Assembly (NCBI RefSeq): GCF_902167145.1
Contig: NC_050100.1
Coordinates: 185,063,439-185,127,438, forward strand
Source of the DNA: Zea mays
Taxonomy: Eukaryota; Streptophyta; Magnoliopsida; Poales; Poaceae
Reading direction: 5' to 3'
Length of the DNA: 64,000 nucleotides
The notes under the pieces were generated by a model that was given only the letters and a program-made list of their open reading frames with translations, made no database searches and was not told where the DNA came from. Made by a program: the position numbers and the translations under genes. Below are positions 33,135 through 43,491 of the stretch, piece by piece (the stretch's first letter is position 1; the number at the start of each line of letters is the position of its first letter).

Positions 33135-34458
33135 TGAAAGGGAATTAGGCTTACACCTAGTTCCTAAATAATTTTGGTGGTTGAATTGCCCAACACAAAT
33201 ATTGGACTGACTAGTTTGCTCTAGTGTATAAGTTATACAGGTGCAAAAGGTTCACATCTAGCCAATAAAAAGACCAAGTGTTGGATTCAATAAAGGAGCA
33301 AAGGGGCAACCGAGGGCACCCCTGGTCTGGCGCACCGGACTGTCCGGTGTGCCACCGGACAGTAAACAGTACCTGTCCGGTGCACCAGGGGACTCAGACT
33401 CCAACTCTTCACTCTCGGGAATTCTCGGAAGCCGGCGCGCTATAATTCACCGGACTGTCCGGTGTGCACCGGACATGTCCGGTGCTCCAAGGAAGCTCGG
33501 CCTCCTGAACTCGCCAGCCTCGGGTTCGCGCGGCAGCCGCTCCGCTAAAATTCACCGGACTGTCCGGTGTGCACCGGACTGTCCGGTGTGACAGCGGAGC
33601 AACGGCTCTCTGCGGCGCCAACGGCTCTCTGCGCAGCATTAAATGCGCGCGCAGCGCGCGCAGACGTCAGGGCTGCCCATACCGGTGCACCGGACATCAA
33701 ACAGTGCATGTCCGGTGTGCACCGGACACCCAGGCGGGTCCACAAGTCAGAAGCTCCAACGGCTAGAATCCAACGGCAGTGATGACGTGGCAGGGGCACC
33801 GGACTGTCCGGTGTGCACCGGACTGTCCGGTGCGCCATCGAACAGAGAGCTCCCAGCAACGGCCACATTTGGTGGTTGGGGCTATAAATACCCCAACCAC
33901 CCCACATTCATTGCCATCCAAGTTTTCCACTTCTCAACCACTTACAAGAGCTCTAGGCATTCAATTCTAGACACATTCAAAGAGATCAAACCCTCTCCAA
34001 TTCCACACAAAACCCTAGTGACTAGAGAGAGTGATTTGCCGTGTTCATTTGAGCTCTTGCGCTTGGATCGCATTCTTTCTTTCTCTTTTGCTCTTGTGAT
34101 CAACACTCAATTGTAACCGAGGCAAGAGGCACCGATTGTGTGGTGGCCCTTGCGGGGAAGTTTTGTTCCCGGTTGATTGAGAAGAAGGAAAGCTCACTCG
34201 GTCCGAGGGACCGTTTGAGAGAGGGAAGGGTTGAAAGAGACCCGGCCTTTGTGGCCTCCTCAACGGGGAGTAGGTTTGCAAGAACCGAACCTCGGTAAAA
34301 CAAATCTCCGTGTCTCACTTGCTTATTCGCTTGGGATTTGTTTTTGCGCCCTCTCTCGCGGACTCGTTTATATTTCTAACGCTAACCCGGCTTGTAGTTG
34401 TGTTTATATTTGTAAATTTCAGTTTCGCCCTATTCACCCCCCCTCTAGGCGACTATCA
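33135..34458 (+). repeat. 5' LTR of Sirevirus D
   Basis: The LTR starts TGAAAGGGAATTAGGC and ends GCGACTATCA. Six perfect 17 bp palindromes CACCGGACTGTCCGGTG start at 33333, 33448, 33553, 33572, 33797 and 33816, with further spaced versions between them. TATAAATA at 33883-33890 lies inside an 11 bp inverted repeat. Confidence 0.95.
33883..33890 (+). promoter_or_regulatory. LTR TATA box of Sirevirus D
   Basis: TATAAATA lies between the arms GGTGGTTGGGG (33871-33881) and CCCCAACCACC (33891-33901). The same arrangement is in the 3' LTR and in the LTRs of B. Transcription probably starts about 30 bases downstream. Confidence 0.7.
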
Positions 34459-34460
34459 AT

Positions 34461-34473
34461 TGGTATCGGAGCC
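34461..34473 (+). other. Primer-binding site of Sirevirus D
   Basis: TGGTATCGGAGCC begins two bases after the 5' LTR and is close to the complement of the initiator-Met tRNA 3' end. Elements B (5940) and C (28338) have the equivalent site. Confidence 0.85.
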
Positions 34474-34506
34474 CGGTGCTTCATTAGAGCCTAACCGCTC
34501 GAAGTG

Positions 34507-37194
34507 ATGTCGGGAGATCACGCCAAGAAGGAGATGGAGACCGGCGAAAAGCCCACTACAAGCTACGGGAGCACTTCATCGGAAGAGTCCCGCACCAAAA
34601 GGAGGGAGAAGAAGAAGAGCTCCTCCAACAAAGGGAAGGAGAAGAAATCTTCTTCTCACCACAAAGAGAAGAAGGAAAAATCTTCTTCCCACAAGCCGCA
34701 TCGGAAAGGCGACAAGCACAAGAGGATGAGGAAGGTGGTCTACTACGAGACCGACACTTCATCAACTTCTACCTCCGACTCCGATGCGCCCTCCGTCACT
34801 TCTAAGCGCCAAGAGCGAAAGAAGTATAGTAAGATCCCCCTACGCTACCCTCGCATTTCCAAACATACACCTTTACTTTCCGTCCCATTAGGCAAACCAC
34901 CAACTTTTGATGGTGAAGATTACGCTAGGTGGAGCGATTTAATGCGATTTCATCTAACCTCGCTCCACAAAAGCATATGGGATGTTGTTGAGTTTGGCGC
35001 GCAGGTACCATCCGTAGGGGATGAGGACTATGATGAGGATGAGGTGGCCCAAATCGAGCACTTCAACTCTCAAGCAACAACCATACTCCTCGCCTCTCTA
35101 AGTAAAGAGGAGTATAACAAAGTACAAGGGTTGAAGAACGCCAAGGAGATTTGGGATGTACTCAAAACCGCGCACGAGGGAGATGAGCTCACCAAGATCA
35201 CCAAGCGGGAAACGATCGAGGGGGAGCTCGGTCGGTTCCGGCTCAACAAAGGGGAGGAGCCACAACACATGTACAACCGGCTCAAGACTTTGGTAAACCA
35301 AGTGCGCAACCTCGGGAGCAAGAAGTGGGACGACCACGAAGTGGTAAATGTTATTTTAAGATCTCTCATTTTTCTAAATCCCACTCAAGTTCAATTGATT
35401 CGTGGTAATCCTAGATATACTAAAATGACCCCCGAGGAAGTTATCGGGCATTTTGTAAGTTTTGAGTGCATGATAGAAGGCTCGAGGAAAATCAACGAGC
35501 TTGGTGAGCCATCCGAAGCTCAACCCGTTGCATTCAAGGCGACGGAAGAAAAGAAGGAGGAGTCTACACCAAGCCGACAACCAATAGACGCCTCCAAGCT
35601 TGACAATGAGGAGATGGCGCTCGTCATCAAGAGCTTCCGCCAAATCCTCAAACAAAGGAGAGGGAAAGACTACAAGTCCCGCTCCAAGAAGGTTTGCTAC
35701 AAGTGTGGTAAGCCCGGTCATTTTATTGCTAAATGTCCTATATCTAGTGACAGTGACCGAGGTGACGACAAGAAGGGGAGACGAAAAGAAAAGAAGAGGT
35801 ATTACAAGAAGAAGGGCGGCGATGCCCATATTTGTCGCGAGTGGGACTCCGACGAGAGCTCAAGCGACTCCTCCGACGACGAGGACGCCGCCAACATCGC
35901 CGTCACCAAGGGACTCCTCTTCCCCAACGTCGGCCACAAGTGCCTCATGGCAAAGGACGGCAAAAAGAAGGTTAAATCTAAATCCTCCACTAAATATGAA
36001 TCCTCTAGTGATGACAATGCCAGTGATGAGGAAGATAATTTGCGTTCCCTTTTTGCCAACCTTAACATAGCTCAAAAGGAAAAATTAAATGAATTGGTTA
36101 GTGCTATTCATGAAAAGGATGACCTTTTGGATTCCCAAGAGGATTATCTAATTAAAGAAAACAAGAAACATGTTAAGGTTAAAAAGGCTTATGCTCTAGA
36201 AGTAGAAAAATGTGAAAAATTATCTAGTGAGCTAAGCACTTGTCGTGAGATGATTGACAACCTTAGAAATGAAAATGCTATTTTAAATGCTAAGGTTGAT
36301 TCACATGTTTGTAATGTTTCAATTCCCAATCTTAGAGATGATAACGTTGACTTGCTTGCTAAGATTGATGAATTAAATGCATCTCTTGCTAGCCTTAGAT
36401 TAGAGAATGAAAATTTAATTGCTAAGGCTAAAAATTTTGATGTTTGCAATGCTACTATTTCCGACCTTAGAACTAAGAATGAAATGTTGCATGCTAAGGT
36501 TGTAGAACTTAAATCTTGCAAACCCTCTACATCTAATATTGAGCATGTTTCTATTTGCACTAGATGTAGAGATATTGATGTTAATGCTATTCTTGATCAT
36601 ATGGCTTTAATTAAACAACAAAATGATCATATAGCAAAATTAGATGCTAAAATTGCCGAGCATAACTTAGAAAATGAAAAATTTAAATTTGCTAGAAGTA
36701 TGCTCTATAATGGGAGACGCCCTGGCATCAAGGATGGCATTGGCTTCCAAAGGGGAGACAATGTCAAACTTAATGCCCCTCCTAAAAATTTGTCTAACTT
36801 TGTTAAGGGCAAAGCTCCCATGCCTCAGGATAACGAGGGTTACATTTTGTACCCTGCCGGTTATCCCGAGAGCAAAATTAGGAAAATTCATTCTAGGAAG
36901 TCTCACTCTGGCCCCAATCATGCTTTTATGTATAAGGGTGAGACATCTAGCTCTAGGCAACCAACCCGTGCCAAGTTGCCTAGAAAGAAAATTTCTAATG
37001 CATCAAATGAACATAGCATTTCATTTAAAACTTTTGATGCATCTTATGTGCTTACTAGCAAATCCGGCAAGGTAGTTGCCAAATTTGTTGGGGGCAAACA
37101 CAAGAGCTTCAAGACTTGTGTTTGGGTACCCAAAGTTCTTGTTTCTAATGCCAAAGGACCCAAAACCGTTTGGGTACCTAAAGTCAAGAACTAA
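34507..37194 (+). CDS. Sirevirus D Gag protein (895 aa)
   Basis: The ORF is intact. The start at 34507 is the first ATG after the primer-binding site and has the same M-S-G-D-H beginning as element B. The N-terminal 110 residues are rich in Ser and Lys. The copia gag domain follows (F-D-G-E-D-Y-A-R-W near residue 135, M-Y-N-R-L-K-T near 255). The zinc knuckle C-Y-K-C-G-K-P-G-H-F-I-A-K-C starts at residue 397. An acidic D/S run and a long coiled-coil-like Asn/Glu/Lys segment follow. A second cluster, C-T-R-C-R-D-I-D-V-N-A, is at residue 684. The C-terminus carries repeated W-V-P-K motifs. It would build the particle and bind genomic RNA. TAA is at 37192-37194. Confidence 0.9.
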   Translation: MSGDHAKKEMETGEKPTTSYGSTSSEESRTKRREKKKSSSNKGKEKKSSSHHKEKKEKSSSHKPHRKGDKHKRMRKVVYYETDTSSTSTSDSDAPSVTSKRQERKKYSKIPLRYPRISKHTPLLSVPLGKPPTFDGEDYARWSDLMRFHLTSLHKSIWDVVEFGAQVPSVGDEDYDEDEVAQIEHFNSQATTILLASLSKEEYNKVQGLKNAKEIWDVLKTAHEGDELTKITKRETIEGELGRFRLNKGEEPQHMYNRLKTLVNQVRNLGSKKWDDHEVVNVILRSLIFLNPTQVQLIRGNPRYTKMTPEEVIGHFVSFECMIEGSRKINELGEPSEAQPVAFKATEEKKEESTPSRQPIDASKLDNEEMALVIKSFRQILKQRRGKDYKSRSKKVCYKCGKPGHFIAKCPISSDSDRGDDKKGRRKEKKRYYKKKGGDAHICREWDSDESSSDSSDDEDAANIAVTKGLLFPNVGHKCLMAKDGKKKVKSKSSTKYESSSDDNASDEEDNLRSLFANLNIAQKEKLNELVSAIHEKDDLLDSQEDYLIKENKKHVKVKKAYALEVEKCEKLSSELSTCREMIDNLRNENAILNAKVDSHVCNVSIPNLRDDNVDLLAKIDELNASLASLRLENENLIAKAKNFDVCNATISDLRTKNEMLHAKVVELKSCKPSTSNIEHVSICTRCRDIDVNAILDHMALIKQQNDHIAKLDAKIAEHNLENEKFKFARSMLYNGRRPGIKDGIGFQRGDNVKLNAPPKNLSNFVKGKAPMPQDNEGYILYPAGYPESKIRKIHSRKSHSGPNHAFMYKGETSSSRQPTRAKLPRKKISNASNEHSISFKTFDASYVLTSKSGKVVAKFVGGKHKSFKTCVWVPKVLVSNAKGPKTVWVPKVKN

Positions 37195-37207
37195 AATTGT
37201 TTTGTAG

Positions 37208-40200
37208 GTTTATGCATCCGGGGGCTCAAGTTGGATACTCGACAGCGGGTGCACAAACCACATGACCGGGGAGAAAAAGATGTTCTCCTCATATGAGAAA
37301 AACCAAGATCCCCAACGAGCTATCACATTCGGGGATGGAAATCAAGGGTTGGTCAAAGGTTTGGGTAAAATTGCTATTTCACCTGACCATTCCATTTCCA
37401 ATGTTTTTCTTGTTGATTCATTAGATTACAACTTGCTTTCTGTTTCCCAATTATGTCAAATGGGCTACAACTGTCTTTTTACTGATATAGGTGTCACTGT
37501 CTTTAGAAGAAGTGATGATTCAATAGCATTTAAGGGTGTGTTAGAGGGTCAGCTATACTTAGTGGATTTTAATAGAGCTGAACTCGACACATGCTTAATT
37601 GCTAAGACTAACATGGGTTGGCTCTGGCATCGCCGACTAGCCCATGTTGGGATGAAGAATCTTCACAAGCTTCTAAAGGGAGAGCACATTTTAGGATTAA
37701 CAAATGTTCATTTTGAGAAAGACAGGATTTGTAGCGCATGCCAGGCGGGGAAGCAAGTTGGAGTCCATCACCCACACAAGAACATCATGACGACCGACAG
37801 GCCGCTTGAGCTACTCCACATGGATCTATTCGGCCCGATTGCTTACATAAGCATCGGCGGGAGTAAGTATTGTCTTGTTATTGTGGATGATTACTCTCGC
37901 TTCACTTGGGTATTCTTTTTACAGGAGAAATCTCAAACCCAAGAGACTTTAAAGGGATTCTTGAGACGGGCTCAAAATGAGTTCAGCTTAAGGATCAAGA
38001 AAATAAGAAGCGACAATGGGACGGAGTTCAAGAACTCACAAATCGAAGGCTTCCTTGAGGAGGAGGGCATCAAGCATGAGTTCTCTTCTCCCTACACTCC
38101 ACAACAAAATGGTGTAGTGGAGAGGAAGAATCGAACTCTATTGGACATGGCACGAACCATGCTTGATGAGTACAAGACACCGGACCGGTTTTGGGCCGAA
38201 GCGGTAAACACCGCCTGCTACGCCATCAACCGGTTATATCTTCACCGAATCCTCAAGAAGACATCATATGAACTCCTAACCGGTAAAAAGCCCAACATTT
38301 CATATTTTAGAGTTTTTGGTAGCAAATGCTTCATTCTTATTAAAAGAGGTAGAAAATCTAAATTTGCTCCTAAAACTATAGAAGGCTTTTTACTTGGTTA
38401 TGACTCAAACACAAGGGCATATAGGGTCTTTAACAAGTCCACTGGACTAGTTGAAGTCTCTTGTGACGTTGTGTTTGATGAAACTAACGGCTCTCAAGTA
38501 GAGCAAATTGATCTTGATGAGATAGGTGAAGAACAGGCTCCATGCATAGCGCTTAGGAACATGTCCATTGGGGATGTGTGTCCTAAGGAATCCGAAGAGC
38601 CTCCAAGTACACAAGATCAACCATCCACCTCCATGCAAGCATCTCCACCAACTCAAAATGAGGATGAGGCTCAAAATGATGAAGAGCAAAATCAAGAAGA
38701 CGAGCCACCTCAAGATGATAGCAATGATCAAGGGGGAGATACAAATGATCAAGAAAAGGAGGATGAGGAAGAACCAAGACCGCCACACCCAAGAGTCCAC
38801 CAAGCAATACAACGAGATCACCCCGTCGACACCATCCTCGGCGACATTCATAAGGGGGTAACTACACGATCTCGGGTTGCTCATTTTTGTGAACATTACT
38901 CTTTTGTTTCCTCTATTGAGCCACACAGGGTAGAGGAAGCTCTCCAAGATTCGGATTGGGTGGTGGCGATGCAAGAGGAGCTCAACAATTTCACGAGGAA
39001 TGAGGTCTGGCATTTAGTTCCACGTCCTAACCAAAATGTTGTAGGAACCAAATGGGTCTTCCGCAACAAGCAAGATGAGCATGGTGTGGTGACAAGGAAC
39101 AAAGCTCGACTCGTAGCCAAAGGGTATTCACAAGTCGAAGGTTTGGATTTCGGTGAAACCTATGCACCCGTAGCTAGGCTTGAGTCAATCCGCATATTAT
39201 TAGCCTATGCTACTTACCATGGCTTTAAGCTTTATCAAATGGACGTGAAAAGTGCCTTCCTCAACGGACCGATCAAGGAAGAGGTCTATGTTGAGCAACC
39301 TCCCGGCTTTGAAGACAGTGAGTACCCTAACCATGTCTATAGGCTCTCTAAGGCGCTTTATGGGCTCAAGCAAGCCCCAAGAGCATGGTATGAATGCCTG
39401 AGAGATTTCCTTATTGCTAATGGCTTCAAAGTTGGCAAGGCCGATCCTACACTCTTTACTAAAACTCTTGAAAATGACTTGTTTGTATGCCAAATTTATG
39501 TTGATGATATTATATTTGGGTCTACTAACGAGTCTACATGTGAAGAGTTTAGTAGGATCATGACACAGAAATTCGAGATGTCGATGATGGGGGAGTTGAA
39601 GTATTTTCTAGGATTCCAAGTCAAGCAACTCCAAGAGGGCACCTTCATTAGCCAAACGAAGTACACTCAAGACATTCTTGCTAAGTTTGGGATGAAGGAT
39701 GCCAAGCCCATCAAGACACCCATGGGAACAAATGGGCATCTCGACCTCGACACGGGAGGTAAGTCCGTGGATCAAAAGGTATACCGGTCGATGATTGGTT
39801 CATTGCTTTATTTATGTGCATCTCGACCGGACATTATGCTTTCCGTTTGCATGTGTGCAAGATTTCAAGCCGACCCTAAGGAATCACACCTTACGGCCGT
39901 AAACGAATCTTGAGATGTTTGGCTTATACACCTAAGTTTGGGCTTTGGTACCCTCGGGGATCCACTTTTGATTTGATTGGTTATTCGGATGCCGATTGGG
40001 CGGGGTGTAAGATCAATAGGAAGAGCACATCGGGGACTTGCCAGTTCTTGGGAAGATCCTTGGTGTCATGGGCTTCAAAGAAGCAAAATTCGGTCGCTCT
40101 TTCCACCGCCGAAGCCGAGTACATTGCCGCAGGACATTGTTGCGCGCAATTGCTTTGGATGAGGCAAACCCTGCGGGACTACGGTTACAAATTAACCAAA

Positions 40201-40452
40201 GTCCCTTTGCTATGTGATAATGAAAGTGCAATTAAAATGGCCGACAATCCCGTCGAGCATAGCCGCACTAAGCACATAGCCATTCGGTATCATTTTCTTA
40301 GGGATCACCAACAAAAGGGGGATATCGAGATTTCTTACATTTACACTAAAGATCAATTAGCCGATATCTTTACCAAGCCACTTGATGAACAATCTTTTAC
40401 CAGACTTAGGCATGAGCTCAATATTCTTGATTCTAGAAATTTCTTTTGCTAA
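37208..40452 (+). pseudogene. pol of Sirevirus D: PR-INT-RT-RNase H (single frameshift)
   Basis: The frame opens right after TTTTGTAG at 37207, 13 bases beyond the gag stop and in another frame. Protease D-S-G-C (near 37241), integrase finger H-R-R-L-A-H (near 37630) and core D-D-Y-S-R-F (near 37885) and S-D-N-G-T-E-F (near 38010) are present. RT has K-S-A-F-L-N-G (near 39249) and Y-V-D-D-I-I (near 39500). Near 39900 a one-base deletion relative to elements B and C ends the frame at 39911-39913. RNase H continues in another frame from about 39910 (Y-S-D-A-D-W-A-G near 39981) to 40452. Everything else appears intact. A sequencing error cannot be excluded. Confidence 0.9.
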
Positions 40453-41326
40453 GCTTGCACACATAGCTCATTTAAATACCTTTGATCATATCTCTTCTAT
40501 ATGCTATGACTAATGTGTTTTCAAGTCTATTTCAAACCAAGTCATAGGTATATTGAAAGGGAATTGGAGTCTTCGGCGAAGACAAAGGCTTCCACTCCGT
40601 AACTCATACTTCGCCATCACTCCGAGCAACTCTCTATTCTTTGGGGGAGAAATGAGCATCAAAGAAAAGAACTTCATCCCTGGGGAAGAGAGTAAAAGCT
40701 CAAAAGCTTCGCTTTTTGGTATAATCTTAACTCATTTATTTTATGACCAAAGGGGAAGACAGCACTTAGAGGGCTCTAATAATTCCGTTTTTGGCGATTC
40801 ATGCCAAAAAGGGGGAGAAATGAGCCCAAAGCAAAAGGACCGCACCACCACCACCAAATTCAAAAACTTAGTGCTTTCCAAAAGTCTTTATCATTTGGTA
40901 TCCTATTGTGTTCAAAAGGGGGAGAAAGTAATATTTCAAAAATGGTATATCAAAACCCTCTTGAACACTAAGAGGTGGATCTCTTTTAGGGGGAGTTTTG
41001 TTTAGTCAAAGGAAAAGCATTTGAAATAGGGGGAGACAATTTCAAATCTTGAAAATGCTTTGCAAACTCTTATTCATGTACCTATGACTATTTGCAAAAG
41101 ATCTTTGAAATGGATTTACAAAAAGAATTTGCAAAAACAAAACATGTGGTGCAAACGTGGTCCAAAATGTTATATAAGAAAGAAACATTCCTTGCATATC
41201 TTGTAAGTAGTTATATTGGCTCAATTCCAAGTAACCTTTGCACTTACATTATGTAAACTAGTTCAATTATGCACTTCTATATTTGCTTTGGTTTGTGTTG
41301 GCATCAATCACCAAAAAGGGGGAGAT
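40453..41326 (+). other. Non-coding pol-to-3' LTR region of Sirevirus D
   Basis: No envelope-like gene is seen; the longest frame (40553-41005) is not conserved in B or C. Purine tracts of the AAAGGGGGAGA type recur (40806-40820, 40914-40928, 41028-41037) before the true tract at 41313-41325. The first follows a perfect hairpin TTTTTGGC-7-GCCAAAAA. Confidence 0.8.
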
Positions 41327-42652
41327 TGAAAGGGAATTAGGCTTACACCTAGTTCCTAAATAATTTTGGTGGTTGAATTGCCCAACACAAATATTGGACT
41401 GACTAGTTTGCTCTAGTGTATAAGTTATACAGGTGCAAAAGGTTCACATCTAGCCAATAAAAAGACCAAGTGTTGGATTCAATAAAGGAGCAAAGGGGCA
41501 ACCGAGGGCACCCCTGGTCTGGCGCACCGGACTGTCCGGTGTGCCACCGGACAGTAAACAGTACCTGTCCGGTGCACCAGGGGACTCAGACTCCAACTCT
41601 TCACTCTCGGGAATTCTCGGAAGCCGGCGCGCTATAATTCACCGGACTGTCCGGTGTGCACCGGACATGTCCGGTGCTCCAAGGAAGCTCGGCCTCCTGA
41701 ACTCGCCAGCCTCGGGTTCGCGCGGCAGCCGCTCCGCTAAAATTCACCGGACTGTCCGGTGTGCACCGGACTGTCCGGTGTGACAGCGGAGCAACGGCTC
41801 TCTGCGGCGCCAACGGCTCTCTGCGCAGCATTAAATGCGCGCGCAGCGCGCGCAGACGTCAGGGCTGCCCATACCGGTGCACCGGACATCAAACAGTGCA
41901 TGTCCGGTGTGCACCGGACACCCAGGCGGGTCCACAAGTCAGAAGCTCCAACGGCTAGAATCCAACGGCAGTGATGACGTGGCAGGGGCACCGGACTGTC
42001 CGGTGTGCACCGGACTGTCCGGTGCGCCATCGAACAGAGAGCTCCCAGCAACGGCCACATTTGGTGGTTGGGGCTATAAATACCCCAACCACCCCACATT
42101 CATTGCCATCCAAGTTTTCCACTTCTCAACCACTTACAAGAGCTCTAGGCATTCAATTCTAGACACATTCAAAGAGATCAAACCCTCTCCAATTCCACAC
42201 AAAACCCTAGTGACTAGAGAGAGTGATTTGCCGTGTTCATTTGAGCTCTTGCGCTTGGATCGCATTCTTTCTTTCTCTTTTGCTCTTGTGATCAACACTC
42301 AATTGTAACCGAGGCAAGAGGCACCGATTGTGTGGTGGCCCTTGCGGGGAAGTTTTGTTCCCGGTTGATTGAGAAGAAGGAAAGCTCACTCGGTCCGAGG
42401 GACCGTTTGAGAGAGGGAAGGGTTGAAAGAGACCCGGCCTTTGTGGCCTCCTCAACGGGGAGTAGGTTTGCAAGAACCGAACCTCGGTAAAACAAATCTC
42501 CGTGTCTCACTTGCTTATTCGCTTGGGATTTGTTTTTGCGCCCTCTCTCGCGGACTCGTTTATATTTCTAACGCTAACCCGGCTTGTAGTTGTGTTTATA
42601 TTTGTAAATTTCAGTTTCGCCCTATTCACCCCCCCCCTCTAGGCGACTATCA
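41327..42652 (+). repeat. 3' LTR of Sirevirus D
   Basis: It is 1326 bp and identical to the 5' LTR as far as I can compare, except for two extra C in the run at 42629-42637. Confidence 0.95.
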
Positions 42653-42657
42653 GGTTC

Positions 42658-43491
42658 CAAGTGAAGCAACTCAAGGACGGCACCTTCATCTCCCAAACGA
42701 AGTACACGCAAGATCTGCTAAAGCGGTTTGGGATGAAGGACGCCAAGCCCGCAAAGACTCCGATGGGAACCGACGGACACACCGATCTCAACAAAGGAGG
42801 TAAGTTCGTTGATCAAAAAGCATACCGGTCAATGATAGGTTCTTTGCTTTATTTATGTGCTAGTAGACCGGATATTATGCTTAGCGTATGCATGTGTGCT
42901 AGATTTCAATCCGATCCTAAGGAGTGTCACTTAGTGGCGGTGAAGCGAATTCTTAGATATTTGGTTGCTACACCTTGCTTCGGGCTCTGGTATCCAAAGG
43001 GGTCTACCTTTGACTTGGTTGGATACTCAGACTCCGACTATGCTGGATGTAAGGTCGATAGGAAGAGTACATCGGGGACGTGCCAATTCTTAGGAAGGTC
43101 CCTGGTGTCATAGAACTCTAAGAAACAAACCTCCGTTGCCCTATCCACCGCTGAGGCCGAGTACGTTGCCGCAGGACAGTGTTGCGCGCAACTGCTTTGG
43201 ATGAGGCAAACTCTCCGGGACTTTGGCTACAATCTGAGCAAAGTCCCACTCCTATGTGATAATGAGAGTGCTATCCGCATGGCGGAAAATCCTGTTGAGC
43301 ACAGCCACACAAAGCACATAGACATCCGGCATCACTTTTTGAGAGACCACCAGCAAAAGGGAGATATCGAAGTGTTTCATGTTAGCACCGAGAACCAGCT
43401 AGCCGATATCTTTACCAAGCCTCTAGATGAGAAGACCTTTTGCAGGCTGCGTAGTGAGCTAAATGTCTTAGATTCGCGGAACTTGGATTGA
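42658..43491 (+). pseudogene. pol of Sirevirus C, 3' part: RT end and RNase H (one stop)
   Basis: The frame resumes in RT after element D with Q-V-K-Q-L-K-D-G-T-F and runs through RNase H (Y-S-D-S-D-Y-A-G near 43024; S-T-A-E-A-E near 43144; D-N-E-S-A near 43258). A TAG at 43111-43113 replaces a conserved Trp codon, the second TGG-to-TAG change in this element. The frame ends with TGA at 43489-43491. Confidence 0.9.

Larger units (their letters stand above)
33135..42652 (+). mobile_element. Sirevirus-type copia retrotransposon D, very young copy
   Basis: The element is 9518 bp, with LTRs at 33135-34458 and 41327-42652 and a perfect GGTTC duplication (33130-33134 and 42653-42657). Every pair of LTR-internal ORFs I compared is identical at a constant spacing of 8192 bases. 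The only LTR difference I see is in a run of C near the end (7 versus 9). gag is intact. pol is open except for one frameshift near 39900. Insertion is therefore recent. It lies in the RT of element C. Confidence 0.95.

Noticed and set aside
33333..33832. Regular short palindromic repeats that superficially suggest a CRISPR-like array
   Set aside because: Spacing is irregular, the repeats are palindromes within an LTR U3, and they recur in other Sirevirus LTRs. The genome is a plant.
37262..37264. ATG at 37262 as the start of pol in element D
   Set aside because: It lies after the protease D-S-G-C motif, so starting there would remove the protease active site. The frame is open from 37208.
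40553..41005. 150-codon frame after pol in element D as an envelope-like gene
   Set aside because: There is no signal peptide, transmembrane segment or conservation in B or C. It overlaps the repeated purine tracts.
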